Positions 53,224 to 61,607 are shown, counted from the first letter of the stretch. The stretch: 64,000 nt of DNA from Fictibacillus terranigra (GCF_030412265.1 NZ_JAUHLN010000006.1:1-64000); one strand, 5' to 3'. Numbers and translations: made by a program. The notes: generated by a model from the sequence alone, not told the origin.

Positions 53224-53850
53224 TTATTTCAAGTGCAGAAATAATCCATAGGCGCCTTCTGCGATCATTTGGATCGCCATGACTGCAAGTATAAGCCCCA
53301 TTAGGCGGGAAATGACATTCAAACCATTCTCTCCAAGCTTTGCAATAATAGAGGCAGAGTAATAAAAGAAGATAAAGGTGGCTGCCAGTACAAGGGTATA
53401 GCTTATAAAGACACTCCCTAGATTTTTAAGAGAATGGGAAGAAGTATGCGCCATCACACTTGCTATGGTGCCAGGGCCTGCAATGATCGGCAGCGCAAGA
53501 GGTGTTATGGATATATCGTCCTTTAATTCAGCCTCCTTTTGTTCCTGGTGATGAAGGCTTTGCGCTTTTGATGTTTTTGCATGGAGCAGGTTATAAGCGA
53601 TTCCAAAGATTAATATCCCTCCCGCCACTCGAAAGGCATGGATCGTGATCCCGAAGAACGAAAAAATCAGATTCCCTAAAAGAAGAAAGACCGTAAGAAT
53701 GATAAATGAAATAATAGCTGCTTTTCTTGCGGTGCGGTGTTTTTCTTTACGAGAATATCCGCTGGTAAGAGATATGAATATTGGAATATTACCGATGGGA
53801 TTCATGACGGCAAAAAATGAAACCGTAAGCTTGAGGATTAAAGTCAGCAA
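53224..53850 (-). CDS. MarC family (UPF0056) membrane protein
   Basis: The 208-residue product has six hydrophobic segments and the MarC hallmarks FFAVMNPIGNIPIFISLT and ITPLALPIIAGPGTIASVM. The start is TTG with AAAGGAG 8 nt upstream. Its transported substrate is not known. Confidence 0.92.
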   Translation of the reverse strand: MLTLILKLTVSFFAVMNPIGNIPIFISLTSGYSRKEKHRTARKAAIISFIILTVFLLLGNLIFSFFGITIHAFRVAGGILIFGIAYNLLHAKTSKAQSLHHQEQKEAELKDDISITPLALPIIAGPGTIASVMAHTSSHSLKNLGSVFISYTLVLAATFIFFYYSASIIAKLGENGLNVISRLMGLILAVMAIQMIAEGAYGLFLHLK

Positions 53851-54104
53851 ATCATGTACTCCTTTCTTTATCAGTCTGTCTATTTATTTCCCAATAAGCA
53901 GTAGTTCATAAGCGGAAAAATGACTGAAATCAGGGGTAAGGTCTAACCTTTCACACTTCATTAGTACCACAAAGTAAATCTCCATTAAGATAAAAGTCGT
54001 ATTAAGACGTATAGTGTCAAATCGTCCTTTTGGTTCATAGGCACGGCCACTCTTGTCCTTTATACTTTTATTTGAATAGTCAGAAAATTCGAAGGGGGAT
54101 TAAA

Positions 54105-55439
54105 ATGAAGCGGATTTTGTCCATTTTTGCGGTGTTGATGTTGATCAGTACAATAACAGCGAACTTTAAAACTCCAGAGAAAGCCAGCGCCTCCACTTTA
54201 GACGTGGATCCAGCATTAAAACAGGTGCTAAATAAGGTTTCAGACTCAGCTCAAGTAGAAGGTGTGATCACTTACAGTGAAATGCCTGAAATGTCTCAAT
54301 TGACCCAATTGAAGGATTTAGGGTTGCAGACGAAAACGTTCAATAAGCTTCCTATGGTAGCAGTGAAAGGAACGAAAGCTGTCATAAACTCGTTATTGAA
54401 TGCAAACCTGGGGGCAGAATCCATTTACTATAACAAAAAATTGGAATACAAATTAAAAGACAGCCGAGGTTTAATCGGAGCTGAAAAGGTGTGGAATGAA
54501 CTAGGATTTACGGGCAAAGATACAACCGTTGCCGTTATTGATTCAGGAATTGATGCAACTCATAAGGATCTCCCGATGGGCGATAAAGTAGTGCAAAATG
54601 TGAAGTTTTTAACGGGGAGCAGCCTGTTTGAACCTTTAAAAACGCTATATGCAGAAAATATACCAAATACCGATACAACCTCCGGACACGGTACTCATGT
54701 AGCTGGCACAATTGCCGGCAGCGGTACTCAAAGCGATGGTTTGTATAGAGGAATTGCTCCGGATGCCAAGCTTGTAGGTTTAGGTACTGGAGAAGCCATT
54801 TCCGTCCTCTGGGCGCTAGAAGCTTTTGATTATGCCCTCCAAAACCAGCAAAAATATGGAATTGATGTAATCAGCAACAGCTGGGGAACCACTGGAACCT
54901 ATTCTGCAAAAGACCCGATCAACGTTGCTAGCAAAAGAGCACACGATGCTGGAATGGTCATATCTTTTGCTGCAGGAAACGAAGGTCCGGGTGAAAATAC
55001 TATCAATCCTTATTCTGTTGCCCCTTGGGTTATTTCAGTAGCAGCTGGAACTAAGGACAAACAACTAGCTGACTTTTCCTCAAGAGGCGTCAAAGGAGAT
55101 TCCTTATTGCATCCTGACATCACTGCTCCCGGTGTAGACATTGTCTCTACAAAATCAAGCACAGGCGCAGTTATGAATTTGCTCGGCATCCAAAAAGACG
55201 CAGCCTACATCGCACCTGAACATATACCGTTTTACACAACGGCAAGCGGAACGAGCATGGCAGCACCTCACATTTCAGGAGTAGCCGCACTCATGCTCGA
55301 AGCCAATCCCTCACTTCAACCAGACCGTGTTCTGCAGCTGTTGCAGTCTACAGCAGATCCGATGCCAGGGTATGAAGAACATGAGGCAGGTGCGGGGTAC
55401 GTTAACGCTTATGAAGCAGTGAAGGCAGCCAAACAATAG
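54105..55439 (+). CDS. secreted subtilisin-like serine protease (S8)
   Basis: The product (444 residues from ATG 54105; AGGGGGA precedes it) has a signal peptide (about 1-30), an inhibitor-like propeptide (about 31-120) and a peptidase domain with VAVIDSGIDATHKD (catalytic Asp), GHGTHVAGTIAG (His) and SGTSMAAPHISGVAAL (Ser). It is an extracellular protease that would supply peptides to the importers in this window. It ends in a strong terminator and has no visible partner. Confidence 0.94.
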   Translation: MKRILSIFAVLMLISTITANFKTPEKASASTLDVDPALKQVLNKVSDSAQVEGVITYSEMPEMSQLTQLKDLGLQTKTFNKLPMVAVKGTKAVINSLLNANLGAESIYYNKKLEYKLKDSRGLIGAEKVWNELGFTGKDTTVAVIDSGIDATHKDLPMGDKVVQNVKFLTGSSLFEPLKTLYAENIPNTDTTSGHGTHVAGTIAGSGTQSDGLYRGIAPDAKLVGLGTGEAISVLWALEAFDYALQNQQKYGIDVISNSWGTTGTYSAKDPINVASKRAHDAGMVISFAAGNEGPGENTINPYSVAPWVISVAAGTKDKQLADFSSRGVKGDSLLHPDITAPGVDIVSTKSSTGAVMNLLGIQKDAAYIAPEHIPFYTTASGTSMAAPHISGVAALMLEANPSLQPDRVLQLLQSTADPMPGYEEHEAGAGYVNAYEAVKAAKQ

Positions 55440-55489
55440 GTTGGACGTATAGGGACATCGTGAAAATATTATTATTATTGTTTTGAGGT

Positions 55490-55517
55490 AAACAGCCCTT
55501 TTAGGGCTGTTTTTTCA
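55490..55517 (+). terminator. terminator of the subtilisin gene
   Basis: AACAGCCC and GGGCTGTT pair around TTTTA and are followed by TTTT. Confidence 0.9.
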
Positions 55518-55594
55518 TAACACGATTGAATCAGATTGGTCCAGCATTTATATAAATCATTGATTTCGCTTAACGGCTGTCACTGACAAAATAA

Positions 55595-55646
55595 AACGCC
55601 TCCTTTCATATGCTTGCCGATAGACAAGAAAACGGAAGGAGACGTG
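55595..55646 (-). terminator. possible terminator of the tRNA-Arg transcript
   Basis: On the minus strand ACGTCTCCTT and AAGGAGGCGT pair (with one G-U) across a loop of about 30 nt and are followed by TTTATTTTG. Confidence 0.6.
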
Positions 55647-55696
55647 TTCTTAGGTTAATGTAATTAATCGGGATGAGCCCAAGTCATTTTAGTAAG

Positions 55697-55772
55697 TGGC
55701 GGCCCCGGCAGGAATCGAACCTGCGACGCACGGTTTAGGAAACCGACGCTCTATCCACTGAGCTACGGAGCC
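55697..55772 (-). tRNA. tRNA-Arg (anticodon CCT)
   Basis: The minus strand gives GGCTCCG...CGGGGCC acceptor arms, the D-arm AGCTCAGTGGATAGAGC, the anticodon arm TCGGT-TTCCTAA-ACCG with anticodon CCT, and the T-arm GCAGGTTCGATTCCTGC, followed by an encoded CCA. The tRNA is 76 nt with CCA. Confidence 0.96.
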
Positions 55773-55925
55773 AGTATTTATCGTGCAACAAATTGTATTA
55801 TACAAAATTCCCCGCCTTTTGAAAAGCCTTTTGTTTACGGCAGGTTGATAATTTCATCCTCTTTCTCTACTCTTGAATTATACTTACGTTCATGTACAAA
55901 ATTTCATGAAAAGGATGAAAAGAGT

Positions 55926-57395
55926 ATGCCTACTACACTCGAAGATGTAAAAAAGCACCCGGTGTTCCATTATTTTGCCGAAATTTCCGCCATTCCCCGC
56001 GGATCTGGCAACGAAAGAGAAATCAGTGATTACCTCCTGCGTTTTGCACAAGAAAAAGGACTTGAAGGGGTTCAGGATGATGCCCTTAACATTTTTATTA
56101 AAAAACCTGCCTCAAAAGGCTATGAGCATGTCCCTGCCGTCATTCTGCAAGGGCATATGGATATGGTATGTGAAAAGAACAAAGGAACGGCCCATGATTT
56201 TGAACACGATCCCATCTCCTTGCAGTTAAAGGAAGACATGCTCTATGCGTGCAATACGACACTCGGAGCAGATAACGGGATTGCTGTTGCTTATGCCCTT
56301 GCCATTCTTGATTCAAACGATGTTCCTCATCCTGCACTTGAAATCATTATCACTACGGAAGAGGAAACCACTATGAAAGGGGCGCTGGAGGCCAATCCTG
56401 AACTTTTTTCCGGTGAGGTCTTTATCAATCTTGATTCTGAGGAAGAAGGTAAATTATTGGTCAGCAGTGCAGGCGGCATCACTGCCACTCAAGCACTTCC
56501 CATTCAGTGGGAAACGGCTCAAAAAGACCTTAAAGGCTACAGCATCCAGTTGAACGGGCTTTTCGGGGGGCATTCTGGAATGTCCATTCAAAAAGGAAGA
56601 GGCAACGCGATTAAGCTGCTAGGCAGAATTCTTCATGATCTATCTGTGCAGTACCCTCTCCACCTATACGCCATTAATGGAGGGTTGAAATCCAATGCAA
56701 TTCCACGGGAAGCTGAGGCTGTAATCTATGTCCATGAAAAATCATCAATGGATCTGCCAAAACTGGTGTCCGACTGGGCACAAATCCTTAAAAGCGAACT
56801 TCGCACCGCTGATCCTGGGATATCAGTTACTGTAGAAGAAACCGATCATGTTCCGGATAAGGTTTATTCTGCCAGAACCACTCAAAACGTAATCACATCT
56901 CTTTTGCTGATTCCAAATGGTGTTCAGTCCATGAGCCAGGAGATTCAAGGTCTGACGGAGAGTTCTACTAATCTTGGTGTTGTCACAAGTGACAGCAAAG
57001 AAATACGTTTTGTCAGCGAAATTAGAAGCTCGGTGAAAAGCCTGAAGCAGCACACGGTCAGACAGGTCGAACTGATTGCGCAGCTTACGGAGTCCCGCTT
57101 CTCTACGGAGGCTGATTATCCGGAATGGCCGTATCTGCCAGATTCCAAAGTCCGCCGGCTGTTTGAAAAAGTATACCAAAAACTTTACGGGACTTCTCCT
57201 GAGATCGCAGCCATTCATGCAGGTCTGGAATGTGGGATTTTCATTGAAAAACTTCCGCACATTGATGCTATTTCTCTCGGACCTGACATGTTTGATGTGC
57301 ATACGCCTGAAGAGCATGTCAGTGTTTCTTCCACCATTCGGACGTGGGATTACCTGGTTGCTGCATTAAAAGAAATGAATGATTTCTACAGATAG
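55926..57395 (+). CDS. pepD: aminoacyl-histidine dipeptidase (M20C, PepD)
   Basis: The product (489 residues from ATG 55926; a weak GGATG/AAAAGAG site precedes it) is a beta-Ala-His-type dipeptidase. Motifs are PRGSGNE, LQGHMDMVCEKN (metal-binding), TTLGADNGIAVAYALAIL, ITTEEETTMKGA (catalytic Glu) and AIHAGLECGIF. The 28 residues before it at 55845 are not family-like. It is another cytosolic peptidase of the peptide-scavenging set. Confidence 0.93.
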   Translation: MPTTLEDVKKHPVFHYFAEISAIPRGSGNEREISDYLLRFAQEKGLEGVQDDALNIFIKKPASKGYEHVPAVILQGHMDMVCEKNKGTAHDFEHDPISLQLKEDMLYACNTTLGADNGIAVAYALAILDSNDVPHPALEIIITTEEETTMKGALEANPELFSGEVFINLDSEEEGKLLVSSAGGITATQALPIQWETAQKDLKGYSIQLNGLFGGHSGMSIQKGRGNAIKLLGRILHDLSVQYPLHLYAINGGLKSNAIPREAEAVIYVHEKSSMDLPKLVSDWAQILKSELRTADPGISVTVEETDHVPDKVYSARTTQNVITSLLLIPNGVQSMSQEIQGLTESSTNLGVVTSDSKEIRFVSEIRSSVKSLKQHTVRQVELIAQLTESRFSTEADYPEWPYLPDSKVRRLFEKVYQKLYGTSPEIAAIHAGLECGIFIEKLPHIDAISLGPDMFDVHTPEEHVSVSSTIRTWDYLVAALKEMNDFYR

Positions 57396-57427
57396 TCTGC
57401 ACCTTTAACTACCGCACTGTTCCAAGC

Positions 57428-57678
57428 TCATACCAACACGTCCGGTCGCTTGGAATAATGGAGAGTTGGCGCTGTGTCAGGCAAGATAATTCCATTAGAA
57501 CGGGCAGAATTCTCTTCAAAGAATTCCGCCTCTGCTTTTTGCAGAAGCCATTTTAAATGATGGTTGTTGTCCCTAAACCATCTGCAAACAGCAGGTTTTT
57601 CCGCGTCTGAGACATGATCCATGGTCTTTTCGGCAATGCCCAAGGGCGATGGCTTGCATGATGGAGTAAGTCCATCAT
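57428..57678 (-). pseudogene. DUF2071 (YqjF-like) gene remnant
   Basis: A double ATG at 57678 behind GGGAAGGGG opens MMDLLHHASHRPWALPKRPW, then TRKNLLFADGLG, typical of the DUF2071 N-terminus, but it stops after about 40 codons. Between 57643 and 57428 another frame ends in NGIILPDTAPTLHYSKRPDVLV, typical of the DUF2071 C-terminus, and then stops. The middle of the gene is missing. The family name is from memory of its motifs. Confidence 0.65.
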
Positions 57679-57847
57679 TCCCCTTCCCTTTTGGTATTCA
57701 TTTCCCATTTAACGCCATTATGTAACGTTGTTGTGTCTTGCAGATGTTCAGCCATCTTTAGTCCCTTCTTAGATTATGAACATACCGGTATTTTCCCATA
57801 AATGATGAAAAACAAAAAAAGTTTTGCTTATCTAAATCACAGCGATC

Positions 57848-57892
57848 AAAAAGCCTCTCTGTCTTTATAAAAGAAGGATCTCCGGCTTTTTT
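57848..57892. terminator. weak hairpin terminator
   Basis: AAAAAGCC and GGCTTTTTT pair across about 30 nt. It lies before the small gene at 58003. Confidence 0.45.
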
Positions 57893-58002
57893 ATAAAGTA
57901 CGACCGGCTGTATTTCAAATCATTTACAATTTTGTGCAGGAGTGTTTCATTTTTTATGGAATATTACATTCATGAAGAAGTAAGTTACGCGGAGGTGTTA
58001 TG

Positions 58003-58194
58003 ATGATAAAAAATAATGTCATTGACTTCCCTGAGCAAGTGAGCAAAGATGTCATTCGTGAAAACGAACTGGACTTGATCACCGAGATTCGCGGTCTTCT
58101 CAGTGAGTTTCAAAATGATTACCCTCTGTTGATCAAACGCGCCATTCTGACACGGGTCGATCTTCTGACAAAGCAGTTAGTTTCCTTGAACTAG
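58003..58194 (+). CDS. small hypothetical protein
   Basis: The product of 63 residues is acidic and helical (IRENELDLITEIRGLLSEFQND, LLIKRAILTRVDLLTKQLV). GGAGGTG precedes a double ATG (58000/58003) by about 5 nt. I know no family. Its stop codon overlaps the stop of the opposite Spo0E-like gene in the palindrome CTAG. Confidence 0.65.
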   Translation: MIKNNVIDFPEQVSKDVIRENELDLITEIRGLLSEFQNDYPLLIKRAILTRVDLLTKQLVSLN

Positions 58195-58358
58195 CAAGCA
58201 TTTCGTTGGTACTCATTCAGCAAGCCATCAAGCTCCTGGCTGCACTGCACTGTCTCATGACTTGTAAATCCTCTTAGAAATGCCAGTCTGATCAACTCTT
58301 CTTTTTTTGCTCCAATCGATTCTAATAACCACTTTTGGCGATACTCTACATTACTCAC
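58191..58358 (-). CDS. Spo0E-like aspartyl-phosphate phosphatase
   Basis: A GTG at 58358, with AAAGGAG 10 nt upstream, opens a 55-residue protein with VEYRQKWLLESIGAKKEELI, a hydrophobic LAFLRGF and CSQELDGLLNEYQ. The SQELD motif is the signature of Spo0E family phosphatases, which dephosphorylate Spo0A~P and delay sporulation, and the length (50-85 residues) and helix-turn-helix hairpin layout fit. It is convergent with the small gene at 58003 and shares CTAG with its stop. Confidence 0.85.
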   Translation of the reverse strand: MSNVEYRQKWLLESIGAKKEELIRLAFLRGFTSHETVQCSQELDGLLNEYQRNAC

Positions 58359-58554
58359 GCACAATGCTCTCCTTTTCTATCATTTCCAACATTATCAGAT
58401 ACACAAGTGATATTATCTATAAAAATTTGAAGTTTGAGAAGGGATTCAACAAAAGAAGTGATAATGTTACAAAACAATACAAACTTCCCCTTGAACAGCT
58501 GAGTGATCACTTGTCTTTTGGTCATACTATTGAAAAAAAGACAGGAGAATCCCT

Positions 58555-58644
58555 TTGAAATACATCAAAATTATCGTCTTGTCCCTCGGGTTTATTTTCC
58601 TTGCCGGCATGTGGTATTTCGAGATTATAAACTGGTTTAAATGA
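58555..58644 (+). CDS. 29-residue membrane miniprotein candidate
   Basis: A TTG at 58555, preceded by AGGAG at 7 nt, opens KYIKIIVLSLGFIFLAGMWY and FEIINWFK: one membrane segment. It is followed by a strong terminator (58688). It is a candidate only; it may be a real miniprotein or chance. Confidence 0.4.
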   Translation: MKYIKIIVLSLGFIFLAGMWYFEIINWFK

Positions 58645-58687
58645 AAAGCTGAAGCTAGACATCACTTCATGAGATTCAAGAAAAAAA

Positions 58688-58718
58688 ACATTCTGCCGTG
58701 GGCAGAATGTTTTCTTTT
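58688..58718. terminator. bidirectional terminator before the FMN reductase gene
   Basis: AAAACATTCTGCC and GGCAGAATGTTTT form a perfect 13-bp stem. Confidence 0.9.
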
Positions 58719-59276
58719 TTATTCTTCCGTTAAATTTTGTTTATTGGCGGCCACGGTCTTTGTTAATTCAATAAGCTGATCGGCCAGTGCAGATACTCGT
58801 AAAGCAGCAAGCTCTTCTGAAAGTTCGCGTTCTTCATTGAAATGAAGGGGATCAGCGACAAATTGGTCCGGCAGTACAAGGCTATACAAACCTCGCATTA
58901 CTGTTCGCAAGTTGTTCAATGCGTTGATTCCGCCTTTGCCTCCTCCGGCTGCGGCGGAGATGGCAACGGGCTTGTTCTTAAAATGGCTGCCGCTTAAAAA
59001 ATCGAGCGCATTTTTTAATGCTCCGCTCATTCCATTATGGTATTCCGGTGTACAAATAAAAAAACCTTCCGCTTCATCGGCTGCTTTACTCAAACTGCGA
59101 ACGGCTTCGTCTTCCCGCTCTGCCATATCTCCCGTAAATAATGGAAGACGGTCTTTACCGGCGTCGAAAAAGGAAACTTCTATGCCTTTTTCATTCAGGA
59201 CGTTTGCTGCATACTCGGCAATGCCTCTAGTTCTTGATTCAGCGGTAGGGCTGCCGTTCATCACAAGAATTTTCAT
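58719..59276 (-). CDS. NADPH-dependent FMN reductase
   Basis: The 185-residue flavodoxin-like protein has VMNGSPTAESRTRG (FMN phosphate-binding loop), FICTPEYHNGMSGALKNALDFLS and ISAAAGGGKGGINAL, all typical of the NADPH-dependent FMN reductase/azoreductase (YwqN, SsuE-like) family. It supplies reduced flavin or reduces quinones or azo compounds. Monocistronic. Confidence 0.9.
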   Translation of the reverse strand: MKILVMNGSPTAESRTRGIAEYAANVLNEKGIEVSFFDAGKDRLPLFTGDMAEREDEAVRSLSKAADEAEGFFICTPEYHNGMSGALKNALDFLSGSHFKNKPVAISAAAGGGKGGINALNNLRTVMRGLYSLVLPDQFVADPLHFNEERELSEELAALRVSALADQLIELTKTVAANKQNLTEE

Positions 59277-59454
59277 GTTTAATACCTTCCTTTATGTTTC
59301 CTTATAGTCTTTCCATTTTATATTATACTTAAATTTTACAATAGGTTAAATATTCTGTTCTTAAGGGGGAAACAAAGTTTCTTCTGCACAGGATATTAGG
59401 CGTCTGCATACACTAGATTGTCACAAGGCTACTTAAACGCGAGGTGAATCGAAC

Positions 59455-59826
59455 GTGCTACCTTATCCATATCCTCCTTATCCTTATCTGGGACCGGCAC
59501 CCTTTCCAGGACCTGCCGAGTTTCCTGGGCCTCAAGGATGGGACGGTCCAGGTCCTGGTTATCCAGGTGCAGCTCCAGGTACCAAAGATTACTATACCCC
59601 ATACAATAATCCCCTGAAATTATCGACTTTGACATCCGTCGAGTGGTTTGTCCAACGGGGATTGGCTGAGGCTCCGAAAACCTCCTATGAGCATGCTTTG
59701 CGGGAGGTGGCTGCCATGGCTTATCTTTATGGAAGTGGCTTCCCGCAGCAAGAGGCTTACCAAATGGTAGAATCATGGGAACTGGGTGAAAAGTTTTTCC
59801 CGGGCGAGAGAGATCAACAATATTGA
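59455..59826 (+). CDS. proline/glycine/tyrosine-rich small protein
   Basis: The product has 123 residues (GTG 59455; GAGGTG 8 nt upstream). Residues 2-40 are built of PYPYPPYPYLGP and PGPGYPGAAPG-like units, then a compact domain (about 50-115) with TSVEWFVQRGLAEAPKTSYE and EQAYQMVESWELG-like helices. It resembles coat-type proteins with a Pro/Tyr-rich head, but I cannot assign a family. It ends in a bidirectional terminator. Confidence 0.6.
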   Translation: MLPYPYPPYPYLGPAPFPGPAEFPGPQGWDGPGPGYPGAAPGTKDYYTPYNNPLKLSTLTSVEWFVQRGLAEAPKTSYEHALREVAAMAYLYGSGFPQQEAYQMVESWELGEKFFPGERDQQY

Positions 59827-59876
59827 AAAACTGGGGGATACAGTGATGTATTCTCTTTTTTGGAAAGAAAAAACGC

Positions 59877-59908
59877 AAAAAGGCAGGGAGGAGCTCCCTG
59901 CCTTTTTA
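59877..59908. terminator. bidirectional terminator
   Basis: AAAAAGGCAGGGAG and CTCCCTGCCTTTTT form a perfect 14-bp stem around GAG. Confidence 0.92.
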
Positions 59909-59912
59909 GCAA

Positions 59913-60293
59913 TTATTGCAGAAACGATGTCGCCTTATAGTTCACGCCGATTCCATTTCCTCCAGCATTGCCTGAGTCGACCACTTTAAGGTAATAGTCT
60001 CCTGATTCTGCGAGATTGATTACCTTTTGATAGCCTACACCCTTTTCTGTGATCCAAGGTGTCTGGCCGACTCTTTCATCCTTAAAAAATAAATGCTTTT
60101 GCCAAAGCTCCAGCTTCAGCTTCCCGCTTCCCGTGGTCTTCTTGATCGAAATGGTCGCGTAGGTGTCGTCAAACGACACAGAGGACGAGGACTTATCTCC
60201 ACCATTCGACCTGACCTGAAGCGAGCTGGCCGCATAAACAGTGCTGGTCACCATTAAAAGGAATACCGTTAAAAGGATAGTTTTTGCCTTCAT
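59913..60293 (-). CDS. small secreted protein of unknown function
   Basis: The product (126 residues from ATG 60293; AGGTG 8 nt upstream) has a signal peptide of about 22 residues (MKAKTILLTVFLLMVTSTVY, cleaved after AA) and a mature domain of about 100 residues that is mostly beta (SVSFDDTYATISIKK, GKLKLELWQKH, GDYYLKVVDSGNAG). No family is known to me. Its Shine-Dalgarno lies inside the right arm of a 19-bp perfect palindrome, which suggests tight regulation. Confidence 0.75.
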   Translation of the reverse strand: MKAKTILLTVFLLMVTSTVYAASSLQVRSNGGDKSSSSVSFDDTYATISIKKTTGSGKLKLELWQKHLFFKDERVGQTPWITEKGVGYQKVINLAESGDYYLKVVDSGNAGGNGIGVNYKATSFLQ

Positions 60294-60302
60294 AACGAAA
60301 TC

Positions 60303-60347
60303 ACCTCGCACGTATGTTATTTCAACATAATAACATACGTGCGAGGT
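60303..60347 (-). promoter_or_regulatory. 19-bp perfect inverted repeat over the Shine-Dalgarno of the secreted protein gene
   Basis: ACCTCGCACGTATGTTATT (60303-60321) and AATAACATACGTGCGAGGT (60329-60347) are exact complements around the loop TCAACAT. On the minus strand the last bases, GCGAGGT, contain the ribosome binding site of the gene at 60293. It can act as an RNA hairpin that hides the site or as a DNA operator. Confidence 0.85.
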
Positions 60348-60374
60348 AAACTTAATGGAATTACATAAAACAGT

Positions 60375-60392
60375 AGGTTTGTCCTACTTACT
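60375..60392 (-). terminator. terminator of the small membrane-anchored protein gene
   Basis: On the minus strand CAGTA-AGTAGG and CCTACTG pair with one bulge and are followed by TTTT. Confidence 0.65.
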
Positions 60393-60660
60393 GTTTTTTC
60401 TCATTGAAATAATGAACGCCATAAGCTGAACCTTCCGATACCATTTTTGAGTCTTCATAGTCACTCGGATCAGGATGGCCGCCTTTTTCGACAGGGAGCA
60501 CCTTCGTCCTTTCTGTATAGTCAGGTTTAATTTTTCTTTTGATATTTTTAAATGCTAGTTTGGTGCGTATTCTATTAGGTTTGGAAGATAACCATACAGC
60601 CGCCGCCGATGTGCCTAAACCCACTAATATCCAAGGTTTCATACTCATTGTTTGTCTCAT
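60388..60660 (-). CDS. 90-residue N-terminally membrane-anchored protein
   Basis: The product has one hydrophobic segment (about 8-24, PWILVGLGTSAAAVWL) and a basic then acidic tail (RTKLAFKNIKRKIKPDY, HPDPSDYEDSKMVSEGS). AGGAGGG precedes the ATG. I know no family. Confidence 0.6.
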   Translation of the reverse strand: MRQTMSMKPWILVGLGTSAAAVWLSSKPNRIRTKLAFKNIKRKIKPDYTERTKVLPVEKGGHPDPSDYEDSKMVSEGSAYGVHYFNEKKQ

Positions 60661-60821
60661 TTTCGAACCCTCCTTACGAATTTATACCCTGATTAATGAG
60701 AAGATAACCCATTAAATACATTTCATTTAATTTACAAAAAATTAATTCAAAAGTCAGGTGTATGAAGTGAAGGAAATTTCGGCATATTAACCATAATCAG
60801 GATATAAGGGAGGCAGAATTC

Positions 60822-61607
60822 GTGAAATCTATTTTTTTCAACATGCTTCTTTTCCTCATTTTACTCATTACCGCCGGTACGCCGACACTTGCCAACCCGC
60901 TCGATCAGGAAAATAATGAAAATAAAAGCGGCTCATCCATCTATGTGCTTTCTCAGCGAAAAATGGATGTAACAGGTGACAGGCGCCCTGATGTTGTAAC
61001 GTTAATGGGCCAAAAGGAAAAACAGGAGAATATATACTCTGAAAATCTGTTCATGATTCTTCAGGACTCAGCAACTCATCGGTTCACTACACTAAATTTA
61101 AATGATGGAGGCTATCATCCGCACATCCAATTCTTTGATTTTAACGGGGACCATATTCCAGAAACGTACATTTCAGCTGAGACAGGCGGTCGAGGCGGAA
61201 CCTCTGTCTTCCACCTGGTATCTGCCAAGAATAATCATGTGTTTGAAATTCCAGTTCCTTCTTCATTAGGGATCAGCGGAAGATTTACTGACGGCTACCA
61301 CGCGAAAATCTTAGTCAAGAATACAGGAAAAATTACTTCCATTAATTTAAAAGAACGCAAAGAAAAATATGATACCTCTGAGGTATATAAGAATGGTACC
61401 CTTGTTAAACCCATCAAGGTATCGGCTAATAAATTCAGTATGCTCACTCCCGTTGATATTAACGGGGATGGTGTTTTTGAACTGCGGGGGGTCCAAAGGA
61501 TATCTGGGATTGCCAATGCCGATTCAGTAGCTTTTGCCGATTCCATCTGGAAATTCCGCTATACACGCTGGGAGCTTGTTAGCAGCAGCGTTCATAAAGC
61601 CCAATGA
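60822..61607 (+). CDS. secreted protein with VCBS/FG-GAP-like DxNGD repeats
   Basis: The 261-residue product (GTG start, GGGAGG upstream) has a signal peptide (about 1-23, cleaved after LAN). Motifs DVTGDRRPDVVTLMG, DFNGDHIPETYI and DINGDGVFELRGVQ are DxNGD calcium loops of the VCBS/FG-GAP type, so a beta-propeller-like fold is likely. Function is unknown. It ends in a large bidirectional hairpin at about 61620-61664. Confidence 0.72.
   Translation: MKSIFFNMLLFLILLITAGTPTLANPLDQENNENKSGSSIYVLSQRKMDVTGDRRPDVVTLMGQKEKQENIYSENLFMILQDSATHRFTTLNLNDGGYHPHIQFFDFNGDHIPETYISAETGGRGGTSVFHLVSAKNNHVFEIPVPSSLGISGRFTDGYHAKILVKNTGKITSINLKERKEKYDTSEVYKNGTLVKPIKVSANKFSMLTPVDINGDGVFELRGVQRISGIANADSVAFADSIWKFRYTRWELVSSSVHKAQ

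Noticed and set aside
55697-55772. tRNA-Arg as an attachment site of a genomic island
   Set aside because: No integrase, no second partial tRNA copy and no phage-like genes are visible near it in this window.
56823-57317. 164-codon minus-strand frame
   Set aside because: It is fully inside pepD on the other strand, with no ribosome binding site.
59429-59878. 149-codon minus-strand frame
   Set aside because: It is antisense to the Pro/Gly-rich gene; its sequence reflects the complement of Pro and Gly codons, and it crosses a strong terminator.
60303-60347. The 19-bp palindrome as an ordinary terminator
   Set aside because: There is no U-run on either side, it covers a ribosome binding site, and the upstream gene already has its own terminator at 60375-60392.
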